Shown here in pieces: positions 51,692 through 61,586 of a DNA stretch of 64,000 bases. How positions within the stretch are numbered: position 1 is the stretch's first letter; each line of letters begins with the position of its first letter. The notes under the pieces were generated by a model. The model saw nothing but the letters and a program-made list of their open reading frames with translations. It did no database searches and was not told the DNA's origin. Both the position numbers and the translations under genes were made by a program. Location of the stretch: contig JAAXCT010000426.1 of assembly GCA_012490785.1 (NCBI GenBank), forward strand, positions 372,001 to 436,000. Direction: 5' to 3'. This DNA is from Eragrostis nindensis. Taxonomy: Eukaryota > Streptophyta > Magnoliopsida > Poales > Poaceae.

Positions 51692-54600
51692 CTATGCTCT
51701 TGGTGCTTGTTTGAGTCCGTAGAGAGCCTTCTTGAGCTTGTACACATGGTCCGGATGCTCGGGGTCCTCGAAGCCGGGAGGTTGCTCTACATAAACTTCT
51801 TCATTGATTAGTCCATTGAGAAATGCACTTTTCACATCCATTTGGTGAAGTTTAAAATCAAAATGAGAAGCATAAGCAAGAAGTGTTCTTATAGCCTCAA
51901 GACGAGCGACGGGGGCGAAAGTCTCGTCAAAATCGACGCCTTCAACTTGAGAGTAGCCCTTCGCCACGAGTCTTGCCTTGTTCCTCACGATTGCTCCCTT
52001 CTCATCTTGCTTGTTCTTGAAGACCCACTTAACGCCAATGACATTGGATCGCTTGGGCCGTTTCACCAACTTCCAAACATCATTCCTCTTGAAGTTGTTG
52101 AGCTCCTCTTGCATGGATAGCACCCACTTGTGGTCTTTCAAGGCTTCCTCGATCGTCTTCGGCTCTAGGGTAGAGACAGAAGAGAAATTCTCAACAATGT
52201 TAGCTTCATCAACATAATTAGGTTTATATTGACTTCTCCTAGTCTTTATCCCTTGAGAAGGACTCCCAATGATGAGATCACGTGAATGATCCCGAGCAAT
52301 GGGTTTGTGCTTCCTTGAAGGTTCTTGTCGAGGAGGAGGAGGAGCCGGCGAAGTATCTTGCGCATCTCTTGCGGCTTGCTCCCTAGAGATGTGAGTGTCT
52401 TGTTGTCGAAGAGGTGAACCCGAGCCATCATCTTGAGTTGAAGTAGATTGTGCTTGTTCTTGATTTCTCGGTGAAGCTTGGCTCGTAGTTGCATGAGGTA
52501 GACTTGATGACACTTGTTGCGGTTCATTTGGAGTAGCTTGACTCGAAGATGCTTGTTGCGGTTCGCTTGATGGAGCTTGACTCGAAGATGCTTGTTGCGG
52601 TTCGCTTGATGGAGCTTGACTCGAAGATGCTTGTTGCGGATCACTTGAAGGTGCTTGATGTTGTTCACTTGAGGGAGAGCTTGGATTCTCTTGAGATGTG
52701 CTCGTAGAAGGTCCACTTGATGAAGTTGTTGGAGGAGGTGTCGGAGGTTCATCTTCACGAGGAATAACTTCACCAATAGGCATGTTCTCCAAAGCTTCCT
52801 CCACGGGTTCATCACCTACAATATGAGAAGAAGGAGGGTCTTCTTGAGACCCGTGAGACTCATCAAATTGCACATCATAGGTTTCTTCAACAAAGCCGGT
52901 AGAGGTGTTGTAAACCCGATAAGCTTTGGCCGAGCCCGAGTAACCGACAAGAATGCCCACGTCGGTCCTCTTCTTAAACTTGCCAAGTCTTTCCCTCTTC
53001 TTGTAGATGTAGCACTTGCAACCAAACACTCGGAAGTAGGCAACATTCGGTCTTCTCCCAACAATCACTTCATATGGAGTCTTGTTTAGCAACTTGTGAG
53101 GATAGATCCGGTTGGAGGTGTAGCATGCCGTGTTGATAGCTTCCGCCCAAAACTTCTCCGGAGTGTTGTACTCATCAAGCATAGCACGAGCAAGAGTGAT
53201 AAGTGTCTTGTTCTTCCTCTCAACAACACCATTTTGTTGAGGAGTGTATGTAGCCGAGAACTCGTGCTTTATGCCAATCTCATCACAATAGTCTTCAATG
53301 ATAGAGTTTTTGAACTCCGTCCCATTGTCACTCCGAATCTTCTTGATGTGATGCCCATACTCATTTTGTACTCTTCTAGCAAACTTCTTGAATATCCCAA
53401 TTGCTTGTGCCTTGTTCTCAAGAAAGAATACCCAAGTATATCTTGAGTAGTCGTCCACTACCACCAAGCAATAGAGATTTCCACCAATGCTCACATAAGT
53501 TGTAGGCCCGAAAAGATCAATGTGTAGGAGCTCAAGAGGTCTTGAAGTTGACAAGAAATTCTTGGATGGATGAGGTGAAGCCACTTGCTTTCCGGCTTGG
53601 CATGCACTACATAGCTTGTCCTTCTCAAAGGTGACATCCTTGACTCCTCTCACTAGCTTGTTCTTCATTACATGCTTGAGTTGACCCATACCAATGTGAG
53701 CAAGCCTTCGATGCCATAGCCAACCTAGAGCGGACTTAGTGAAGAGACAAGTGCTAGGGGCAACAATGTTAGTCTCAAAATCAACAACATATAGATTATT
53801 ATGACGAAAGCCCTTGATAGTGAGACCCATAGCATCATTATGAAGAACCACCCCATTAGCATCAAAGTTACAAGAAAAGCCAAGATCACATATTTGAGCA
53901 ACGGATAGAAGATTGAAGTTTAGGGACTCAACAAGCAATACATTAGAGATAGAGAGGTCATTTGAGATAGCCACCTTACCAAGACCTCTCACCTTGTGCT
54001 TGGAGTTGTCCCCAAATGTGATCTTGTCATGATCTTCATTTTTTTCCAAGTTGGTGAAGATGGATGAAGTACCGGTCATGTGTTGAGTGCACCCACTATC
54101 CAACACCCAATGTTTGCCACCAATCTTGTAGTTCACCTTGGAAGTAGCCATCAAGCAAAGAGGAGTGTTAGTATCATGAGAATCAATTGACATATCATTT
54201 ACCTCTTGCTTGCTCTTGATGTAGGCCATAGGAACTCCATTGAGAAAGTCCAAGTCCAATGCATCCAAGGCGTCAATCATTGCCTTGGTGACTCCATTGT
54301 GTCTCCACATGGTCCGATCAACACCCATGTGTGTGACATGAGTTCCAAGTTGAAGACCTTGAAACCTTCCCACTTCTCCACTAGCATTGAAGTACTCAAG
54401 AATGTTGTAGATTTGATTCTCATAGGATAGTGCCATCAAGATCATGTCCTTGAGAGTCATACCACTAATATCATCATTGAGATCATTTAGAATGTGGACC
54501 TTCCTATTGTATGGTAGCATAGAGATCACCGTGTGAATAGCGTGTTCATCACTAATTTTGTCTTCTCCTTCAAAAGAGTTCACTCTAGCCACCAAAACAA

Positions 54601-55657
54601 GAAGTCTCTTCCAACAATCAAGCCAAGTCTCCCCATCTTCCCTATAGAACACATCATACATGTCGAAGAGGTGATAGTGAGGCCGATCGGCAAGATCCGG
54701 CTCATACAAGTTGTAGTAGTCTTCAAAAAGGGATGGCAAGACTTCACTCTTCATGTGATATTCCTTGATAGGCTCCGGCTCATCATCACTAGCACTTGAA
54801 TAGTCATCATCACAATAGAAGACGGGAACTCTATCATCTTCTTCTTCTTCCTCATCATCACTTGGGGTCTTGAATGTGTTAGAGAGCAAAGAACGAGCCC
54901 TTCTTCTTGTGACAATCTCGATGACTTGCTCAATTGAATATGACTCAAGCTCAAAGCTCTCAAACTCAATGTGATCACCATACTTGTCCTTTGGAAGAGC
55001 ATCAAGAAACCTTCTAAGACCTTGACCCTTAGTGACTATCCAAAGCTTGTTCTCATTTATCCTCTTGATGAGTGAATCCATCCGAAGAGCAAACTCAACA
55101 AGATCTTCATTCGGCTTCATTGAGATGTGGTCCAACTCATCACATAGCTTCATATATCCATCCTCTTGATCCCGAGAAGAAGAGCCTTCACCAACACGAG
55201 ATGATGATTGAGCTTGAGGTAGAGGTTGAGCTTCAATGCGTTGATCTTCACTTGCATGAGAGATATCCTTGCCCTTCTTGATATCCTCCTCAAGAGAGGA
55301 GAGAATAGCAACCACCTCATCGTAGGGCATGTTCACAAACTCATCCACTCGAACAAAAGCAAGAATACCAAACCGCGAGAGTGGTAGAGATCGGATAAGC
55401 TTCTTCACAACATGCTTGTGCATAATAGATGGATAGCCTCGTGACATGAGTTTCCTAGCAAGAACATACAAGCGAGATGCGAAGTTAGTGATATCCTCAT
55501 TATCATTCAAAACAAGCTCATCATACTCATCACGCACACCATAGTAAGAAATGTCATTAAGCACACAATCATAAGGCTCAATCAAGGTAGAGGCGATGGA
55601 AGTGTTAGAAACGTCATCATGAGTGGACTCCATTTTCCCACACGCAATCCCGGTCAC
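51692..55657 (-). CDS. Copia-2 Gag-protease-integrase-RT(N) polyprotein, ends early in RT
   Basis: A 1321-residue open frame. Residues about 50-125, 180-250 and 338-418 are three diverged gag-like helical segments (EDITNFASRLYVLARKL, EDLVEFALRMDSLIKRI, ETWLDCWKRLLVLVARV, each followed by a leucine-proline motif). No CCHC zinc knuckle is seen. An acidic linker lies at 266-300. Protease: DSGCTQHMTG at about 520-529. Pre-integrase: WHRRLAH, CSACQAGK. Integrase: D713 (HIDLFGP), D777 (SDNGTEF) and E813 (VVERKN), a D-35-E spacing. A 13-residue tandem repeat (APSSEPQQASSSQ) follows. RT begins at about 1170 (WVFKNKQDEKG, DVKSAFLNG, LYGLKQAPRA) and stops at TAG. The start is uncertain; MESTHDD at residue 9 is equally possible. 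Confidence 0.93.
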   Translation of the reverse strand: MTGIACGKMESTHDDVSNTSIASTLIEPYDCVLNDISYYGVRDEYDELVLNDNEDITNFASRLYVLARKLMSRGYPSIMHKHVVKKLIRSLPLSRFGILAFVRVDEFVNMPYDEVVAILSSLEEDIKKGKDISHASEDQRIEAQPLPQAQSSSRVGEGSSSRDQEDGYMKLCDELDHISMKPNEDLVEFALRMDSLIKRINENKLWIVTKGQGLRRFLDALPKDKYGDHIEFESFELESYSIEQVIEIVTRRRARSLLSNTFKTPSDDEEEEEDDRVPVFYCDDDYSSASDDEPEPIKEYHMKSEVLPSLFEDYYNLYEPDLADRPHYHLFDMYDVFYREDGETWLDCWKRLLVLVARVNSFEGEDKISDEHAIHTVISMLPYNRKVHILNDLNDDISGMTLKDMILMALSYENQIYNILEYFNASGEVGRFQGLQLGTHVTHMGVDRTMWRHNGVTKAMIDALDALDLDFLNGVPMAYIKSKQEVNDMSIDSHDTNTPLCLMATSKVNYKIGGKHWVLDSGCTQHMTGTSSIFTNLEKNEDHDKITFGDNSKHKVRGLGKVAISNDLSISNVLLVESLNFNLLSVAQICDLGFSCNFDANGVVLHNDAMGLTIKGFRHNNLYVVDFETNIVAPSTCLFTKSALGWLWHRRLAHIGMGQLKHVMKNKLVRGVKDVTFEKDKLCSACQAGKQVASPHPSKNFLSTSRPLELLHIDLFGPTTYVSIGGNLYCLVVVDDYSRYTWVFFLENKAQAIGIFKKFARRVQNEYGHHIKKIRSDNGTEFKNSIIEDYCDEIGIKHEFSATYTPQQNGVVERKNKTLITLARAMLDEYNTPEKFWAEAINTACYTSNRIYPHKLLNKTPYEVIVGRRPNVAYFRVFGCKCYIYKKRERLGKFKKRTDVGILVGYSGSAKAYRVYNTSTGFVEETYDVQFDESHGSQEDPPSSHIVGDEPVEEALENMPIGEVIPREDEPPTPPPTTSSSGPSTSTSQENPSSPSSEQHQAPSSDPQQASSSQAPSSEPQQASSSQAPSSEPQQASSSQATPNEPQQVSSSLPHATTSQASPRNQEQAQSTSTQDDGSGSPLRQQDTHISREQAARDAQDTSPAPPPPRQEPSRKHKPIARDHSRDLIIGSPSQGIKTRRSQYKPNYVDEANIVENFSSVSTLEPKTIEEALKDHKWVLSMQEELNNFKRNDVWKLVKRPKRSNVIGVKWVFKNKQDEKGAIVRNKARLVAKGYSQVEGVDFDETFAPVARLEAIRTLLAYASHFDFKLHQMDVKSAFLNGLINEEVYVEQPPGFEDPEHPDHVYKLKKALYGLKQAPRA
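52513..52668 (-). repeat. 39-bp coding tandem repeat in Copia-2 pol linker
   Basis: CTTGTTGCGG recurs at 52513, 52552, 52591 and 52630, a 39-bp period in frame. It encodes APSSEPQQASSSQ units between integrase and RT. The two central units are identical at the DNA level, so expansion is recent. Confidence 0.88.
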
Positions 55658-55693
55658 GACTCAAGGCGGTAAAGCCCTAATAATGAGCACTTG

Positions 55694-55705
55694 GCTCTGA
55701 TACCA
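55694..55705 (-). other. Copia-2 primer-binding site (initiator Met tRNA type)
   Basis: TGGTATCAGAGC on the element strand, two bases from the 5' LTR edge, same as Copia-1. Confidence 0.92.
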
Positions 55706-55707
55706 CT

Positions 55708-57055
55708 TGTAAGGATCGTGTGACCGAGAGGGGGGGTGAATCGGTGCACTCTAGAATCTATTTCCAAACACTTACACCCAAACAACTCCTAGCAATTAGT
55801 TCTAGTAACAAGGTAAAGCACACTAAGGAGTATCCTTAACCTATATAGCTAGTGCATATAGATAACACAATCACGCCACACTAGCAACCTAGCACAAGAT
55901 AGATAGAAAGCGGAAGACTTAAGCTAGGCAAGACAAGGCAACCAAGATACTAGGCACACTAAGTAGAGTCCTTAGAGCTACTAGATAGGCTATAACAAGT
56001 AAGCACACGAGCAAGGCAATCAAGCAAACCTAGTGAAGCTAGTAGGTACCAAGGTAAACATACAAGCAAGATAAGAGCACAACTCAAGTACTACAAGCAA
56101 TCATATGAAGTGCGATAAGTAAATACGAGTAGTAAAAGAGAAGGGATAGAGAATGCTCATGATGTTTTCCCGTGGTCTCGGAAGGATGGCGCCTTCCCCT
56201 ACTCCACGTTGGGTCACTCCCGCCGGAGTCTCGACTCCGTCCCTCCGCTCGATGGCGATCCCTCCTAGAGCACACTTCACCCTCCGAGTGAAGTCGCGGG
56301 CACGTCCCGCCGGGCTCGATCCCGGGTACTCTTCCGGAGGTAAGGCTCCGCACTTGATGCGTGCCAAAGGGCGCTCCACTAGTGATGCTTCTTTCGCACG
56401 GGAAGCTCCAAGACCGTGTACAAACTTGTGTCGACTTCCACAATCTCCTTGGACAGCTCAACACCGACGCCTAACCGTCTAGGCCTTGCCATAGACCAAG
56501 AGTAACAGCCCTAGATGACTCTCTCAAGCCCACACTAGCCTAGAGATCAAAGGATGCAACTTGCTACTCTCTCAAGCACTAGGATCACTCCAAATCCCTC
56601 TCAAGTGCTTCACACTTCTTCCTCTTGGCTTCTTGGCAGCACCTCCCCTCTTTCCTGGGTCCAAGAGCACCTCAAAGAGGTAAACAACCGACTATATATA
56701 GGCCTCCAACCTCAAACTAGCCGTTGTCCAAAAGTGCCCAGTCTGCGTGATGACCGTACAGTAGACCGTACTGTCCGGTCTCCATCTGACCGTACTGTCC
56801 GGTCTTCACCAGACCGGCATCCAGGGAGTGCTGCAACTCATCTCAACCAGACCGTATTGTACGGTCCCTAGGACCGTACTGTCCGGTCTCCATTCTTCTT
56901 CAGCCAACAGAAACTTCTCCTTCTCTGTTGCTCTTCGCCTGTAAGACCGTACTGTCTGGTCCTCGACCGTATTGTACGGTCAAACTGTCCGGTCTTCATT
57001 CTTAGACTTCCAGAAACTTCAGCTTCTCTGTCTGGAATACTCCAACAGAGAACGT
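55708..57055 (-). repeat. Copia-2 5' LTR, truncated
   Basis: Matches 47387-about 48733 with few differences, then stops at about 57055 inside the motif array (AGAGAACGTA). The remaining 630 bp of the LTR, up to its TG/CA edge, are missing. Confidence 0.92.
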
Positions 57056-57278
57056 ATGACGAAGCAGTGACTTTCTCATCGGAAGTTTGTGGAATCAGCA
57101 ATCCCGGAGACGGTAGGGAATGCTCCCTAACAGTATGAGCCGGTTCAGGAGTACCCATCCTAAAAACACAGAAAGAAAACACAAAAACAAACTAGAAAAG
57201 AGAGGATTAGAGGTTAGTAGAATAAATAAATAGTAAAAGAACTGGCTTGTCCCCGGCAACGGCGCCAGAAAACGTGCT
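57056..57278 (-). pseudogene. Gypsy leader and truncated gag start (left of the shared LTR)
   Basis: On the minus strand the primer site (57250-57267, TGGCGCCGTTGCCGGGGA) follows the LTR, then a leader, then a frame beginning MGTPEPAHTVREHSLPSPG (ATG at about 57158) that is cut after about 35 codons by the Copia-2 LTR. This is the 5' start of an Athila-like element whose remainder is gone. Confidence 0.75.
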
Positions 57279-58362
57279 TGTTGGTCGTTCGTACGCACCC
57301 ACTTATATACCGCAAGAGGACGGTGTACAGTTGTAGCACTTTTTCCCTTAGAGTATTCCAAGGTTTAATATCGATCCACAGAGAACAAGCGGGACTTAAA
57401 CTATTATTTAAACTACTAAATCAATATAGCAAAAGATGTGTGTGAGAAAGGATGATTAACAGCTAGAGATGAAAGGGCCTGCGGTTGTATCAAGGTTATT
57501 AAAGGATTCTCTCCTATGGTTCGGGGTACTGGCATGCAACTCAGGTTATAGGTCAATTGATAGGTTTAGTATTCTACAAGACATGGTGGTTTCGTTCGCC
57601 CCGATCCTGTCACGATGAGGGTTAATAGTTCCCCACTGGTTTCTTGCACTATGTGATAAACACGTATGGATCAGATACGAATTCGAAGCATCACATAGAC
57701 TGAACGTATCAAAAGAGTATCTTAAGTGTGAGAGTTACATAACCAGATTTCCCTCGCCACGGAGAGAATATGAGATCTACTCACGCATCATACTGCAACA
57801 CATGAACATGGGTACAGTAGGACGCGGGAATTCGGCGTGGTCCCACAGGTGCCGATCGGCACGGCAGTGTGCCGGTCGGCACAGTCTTCCTTTTTGGTGG
57901 TGATGATCGGTGATCGCCGTCTTCGCCGCCACAACCTTCAACCTAGGTCAAAATCTCCGTATGTGTGTCTGTCTCCTTGCCGCCCCCTTTCCTTCGTGAC
58001 CAAGATCTTCTCTTTATAGTCTCTTTCGGTTGTGGGCTGGATTTCACCGACTCCGACTCTGATATTTCTTCTGGGCTCCATATTCTCCGAGTGGGCTTCA
58101 AGTTCGGGCCCGACCTCCGTTGTGCCGATCGGCACACAGGACGTGCCGATCGGCACGGTCTCCAATTTCCTCGTTCTTCGGGCCTCCAGCAGCTCTTTAC
58201 TCGTAGTCTCTTAATTCTCACCTGTTTCCTGTAAATCTTCCGAATACACAGAAACTACGCATATATATGATAATGGGGGTTAATTGTTAGCAATAATGAC
58301 TTAATAAGGTATTAGAAACACCATATTTGTCATATAAAATGTGCACCTAGAAAGCACCAACA
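57279..58362 (-). repeat. Gypsy-2 LTR (1084 bp), flanked by internal sequence on both sides
   Basis: On the plus strand TGTTGGTCG to AGCACCAACA. To its right is the polypurine tract (so it is the 3' LTR of Gypsy-2); to its left is a primer site (so it is also the 5' LTR of a second copy). It holds palindrome pairs 57849/57869 and 58122/58143. A minus-strand TATAAAG lies at 58012-58018, about 105-145 bp downstream of the second pair. Its ends resemble those of Gypsy-1 (TATATAAGTGGGTGCGTA near the 3' edge). Confidence 0.9.
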
Positions 58363-58400
58363 GCTCCCCCACACTCAAATCATTGCTAGTCCTCGAGCAA
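58363..58400 (-). other. Gypsy-2 terminal polypurine tract block
   Basis: On the element strand TTGCTCGAGGACTAGCAATG, then ATTTGAGTGTGGGGGAGC, directly before the LTR. Same block type as 39620-39653. Confidence 0.85.
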
Positions 58401-59664
58401 TTCAAACCATGAAAATCATCACCGTGCTTTCGTCATGCTAAGAAGCAAAAACTCTCACAAGTCTCTAACTTAGTTATTGTCAATCATCTCATCGAATTAG
58501 TATCCCTCCACGAAACTTTCTCTCAATTTTTGAAAACAATTTCACCTCAAAACTTGAGTCGACCAAATCAATCACAAGGCTTGTCAAACAATTATTTTGT
58601 CTCCCTTCATATCACTTAAGAAGAATGCAAAAGCTTCAGACTTCACTCAATCGCTCAAATGTATTTCCTTCCCTCTCCTATTCTATAATATAAGGCTCTT
58701 TTGTGGATCTCGGAAAGTATATAACCAAATTGAATCGAAAGAACTACTAAGTCAACAATTCGCTCTATCATGCCTTCTAAAAGGGAGTTTTCATCATAGG
58801 AATTCAGAGTATAAGTACAAGGATCAAGGGAAAAGAAAACAATCGAGAATGAACGAAATAGAATTGAGAAGGGATCAAGCTTGGAGTATATACAGATCTT
58901 TTTAGAATTTTGACTCTTGCTGCAGTCTGCTTCCTCTGATATTCACTTTTCTCTTTATTTTTGACTCTTTTTTTTTATTTTTCCTTTCCGTGCCGATCGG
59001 CACAGTGTCGTGCCGGTCGGCACCTGACTAATTTAATTCTTTTTCTTCTTTTCTTCTTTTGTTTCTTTGCAGACTGCTAACAGAGCATATTTTGGATCGA
59101 AATCTGTCTAAATTTCACATTTGCTTGTAGGTTGTATCAAGGAGGAGGGAGAAACGATGAAATATCGGTTTTTTTCGGGTAGAAAGAACTTGATGATAGA
59201 TGGCTGGCAAACTGAGATGAACAAATGAAACTTCTCCCTTCTAGCTTAGTCGTAATCAAGAGCAAAGAGTTGACAAAGACGTCTTCCTATCAAAAGGTTT
59301 ATGTGTAGGTTTCTCTCATCTCATTTGGCTTAGTGTAATAGGCACAATATCAAATCCTCAGCCAAATGCTTCAACTTATGATGATAGAAGGGGTTTTCGA
59401 AAAGTGGATATATAAAGCCAAGCGATTATTCAATGAACTCAAGTAGATTGGCAAAACGATCGTCAAAAACAAAATCAAGAATATGGGGTAACGCATCGAT
59501 TTGACAACTAACACTAACTTTATTCAAGACATTGCAATAATTCTTGACCTCGAAGCTTAACTAAGCACACCATCTCAAACCTCTCTAAGAAAACTCTCAC
59601 ACTTGCACACACTAACTCAAACCAAACTAAATTCGAAGCAAACGACCTTAAGAAGTGTAAGGGC
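58401..59664 (-). other. Gypsy-2 3' non-coding region
   Basis: No coding frame. The palindrome pair 58990/59010 is bracketed by purine-rich tracts on the element strand (58925-58985 and 59035-59070), the same arrangement as 38860-38970 in Gypsy-1. Confidence 0.7.
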
Positions 59665-59703
59665 GAATCCCCCACACTCAAACCTTGCAATGTCCCTATT
59701 GCA
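59665..59703 (-). repeat. Internal copy of the polypurine-tract block in Gypsy-2
   Basis: On the element strand AATAGGGACATTGCAAGG, then TTTGAGTGTGGGGGATTC, just after the late ORF and about 1.3 kb before the terminal copy. Confidence 0.7.
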
Positions 59704-59726
59704 AAAAGAAAAACGACTAGACCAAC

Positions 59727-61241
59727 CTAATCTGAAATGCCATGCCTCCTCAACATGCTAAAGATGCTTCGAATGTTCCTCATGAGAAAAGAGTAGTCCG
59801 CCGCGGCCATGCTCTCCATGTCATCAATCCGTATATCAATGTCCCGATGGTGCCTATAGCATCTCTCCATATCATAATAGAGACGTTCGATGTTTCTCCT
59901 GCAGATTGGGCAACAGTTGGCAGGACGATCATGGCGCTCATCTCGCAGGGGCGAATTTGTGTCAGAACCTCGAGGTGCCGGTCGGCACGGCGCACGTGCC
60001 GATCGGCACGTGGCACCATTCACCTGGTAACGCGGCCCTGAATTGCCTTGAGCTCCTGAAAGGTCTCCTGAAGCTCCTTCAGCACTAGGTGGTTTGGCAT
60101 CAGTTGGTTCTGGCTCGTCCTCCATCGCTTCCTCCTCGGGATCTTCTTCCGGATCCTCTTCGGGATCTTCTTCATCCTGTGCGACAAGATTAGCTAATGG
60201 GTGTTCTTGCACAGGAGATGTCTCTATATAGCTCACTGATTCCGAGGTATATCTTGCTCTTGGCTTTGCAGAAAGACGAACGGAACGCCGAACTCCCTCT
60301 ATTTCCTTTGATCGCTTCTGTGGAGGCTCATCATCAGAGGAATCATCAGATATCTCAACAAAATCCACAACCTTAAGGTGGTGCCGGTCGCCACACGGAC
60401 CGTGCCGGTCGGCACTCCTGCCGTTTCTTGCGAAATATGCTTCTAGGTCTGCCAGGTTGCGCGCTCTCCTCTGTGCAGCGTTGTCTCTGTCAATACGCCT
60501 CTGAATTTCATTATTGATCTCTTTAGGGGTCATGCGCCCTTTGGCAACTGGAAAGCCATCATCATAGACAAAGGCCGCGGGGATGCATTCAGGATCCGCT
60601 AAATAATTCTCAATCTGCCTCTGATGGTCTTTTAGACAGTAAAAACACTTACATCCAAAACCTCGGGTGTTCCTGTGCAGAATCTTCTCTTGGAGGTCTT
60701 CCCAGTCGGTCAGGACGCGTGGGAGTGCAGTGTGCCGATCGGCACATAGGATGTGCCGGTCGGCACCGCCATCAGGGTTCCTTCCATCGTTCAGCCGAGA
60801 CCTATGGATGGTCAGAAAGCAGTCTTTGTCTAACTCTTCCCTCTCGCTATCAGTAAGGATCGATTCAAAAGTGATAAGATCATCATATGTCAAAGGACGT
60901 TCCATAGCGAGAAGCCTATCCATTGTATACCTATCGGAAACCGGTGTGCTATCATCAATCTTGGATTTACCTTTGCGTACTAGCACTTCTCTGACCTTCT
61001 TCCGAAGGGCGTCATCCATCTCGTTCTTCTCTCTATTGAACGCATCCGCTTCACTCTTCAACATCCATCGTTGCTTCAGGTGTGACCAGACGATTGGATC
61101 GTCCTCGGTGGGGTTGATGCTCCTGTTGCTCACCCATGGCAGAGTTGGGCTCATCGGCGAAAGTACGGCTCCGTGCCGGTCGGCACGGCGGTCGTGCCGA
61201 TCGGCACAGTCGCCTCCGCTTCCGGTTTCGCCGTCTTGCAT
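59727..61241 (-). CDS. Gypsy-2 late ORF, unknown function
   Basis: A 504-residue open frame in the env position. I do not recognise its domain. It is highly charged: basic/helical N-half (LKQRWMLKSEADAFNREKNE, KKVREVLVRKGKSK), CKCFYCLKDHQRQIENYLAD near residues 195-214, and a DPEEDPEEDPEEE acidic run near 355-367. A C-terminal CCPICRRNIERLYYDMERC segment is followed by helices (RHHRDIDIRIDDME). The cysteine pairs (CKCFYC, CCPIC) could bind metal. No signal peptide or membrane helix is visible. Four palindrome pairs lie inside the frame and add ADRH, CRSA or CRPA peptides near residues 16-27, 163-175, 280-292 and 415-427 without breaking it. It does not align by eye with the 575-residue Gypsy-1 late ORF except for a short RIDD-containing helix near the C-terminus. 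Confidence 0.75.
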   Translation of the reverse strand: MQDGETGSGGDCADRHDRRADRHGAVLSPMSPTLPWVSNRSINPTEDDPIVWSHLKQRWMLKSEADAFNREKNEMDDALRKKVREVLVRKGKSKIDDSTPVSDRYTMDRLLAMERPLTYDDLITFESILTDSEREELDKDCFLTIHRSRLNDGRNPDGGADRHILCADRHTALPRVLTDWEDLQEKILHRNTRGFGCKCFYCLKDHQRQIENYLADPECIPAAFVYDDGFPVAKGRMTPKEINNEIQRRIDRDNAAQRRARNLADLEAYFARNGRSADRHGPCGDRHHLKVVDFVEISDDSSDDEPPQKRSKEIEGVRRSVRLSAKPRARYTSESVSYIETSPVQEHPLANLVAQDEEDPEEDPEEDPEEEAMEDEPEPTDAKPPSAEGASGDLSGAQGNSGPRYQVNGATCRSARAPCRPAPRGSDTNSPLRDERHDRPANCCPICRRNIERLYYDMERCYRHHRDIDIRIDDMESMAAADYSFLMRNIRSIFSMLRRHGISD

Positions 61242-61586
61242 TGTCTTCTGCTCTAGGGTTGCTAGAAACTCCGGCGGCGCTCGATGTTTGATGATGAGAT
61301 CCGAGACAACTCCTTCATATATATATCCATAATTCTCTTGGTCGAACCGGACTCTATCTCGTAAATTTGGAAGTCACCGAAGCATGTCTTGGAGGAAGGG
61401 CAAAAACTAGACTCAAAAACGACACGGACTCTCCCGTGCCGATCGGCACAGATTTGTGCCGGTCGGCACGGAGGCAAAGTTGCCTCAAACGACTCAATAA
61501 AATCAAAGAGACACAAAACACACAGAAAAAACAGTAAAAACAACAGTGCTTTTGTTTTACGTCGTTAAGCTCGACCACCCAATCAC

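Larger units (their letters stand above)
47387..57055 (-). mobile_element. Copia-2: Ty1/copia retrotransposon with truncated 5' LTR
   Basis: A minus-strand element. The 3' LTR (47387-49358) is full length. The 5' LTR (55708-about 57055) lacks about 630 bp and is joined directly to Gypsy-2 internal sequence. Between them are the primer site, one very long gag-protease-integrase-RT frame, RT/RNase H in a shifted frame, about 1.27 kb of non-coding 3' sequence and the polypurine tract. The pol frame is broken only by one TAG and one single-base loss in RT. Because one LTR end is missing, no target duplication can be checked. Confidence 0.95.
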
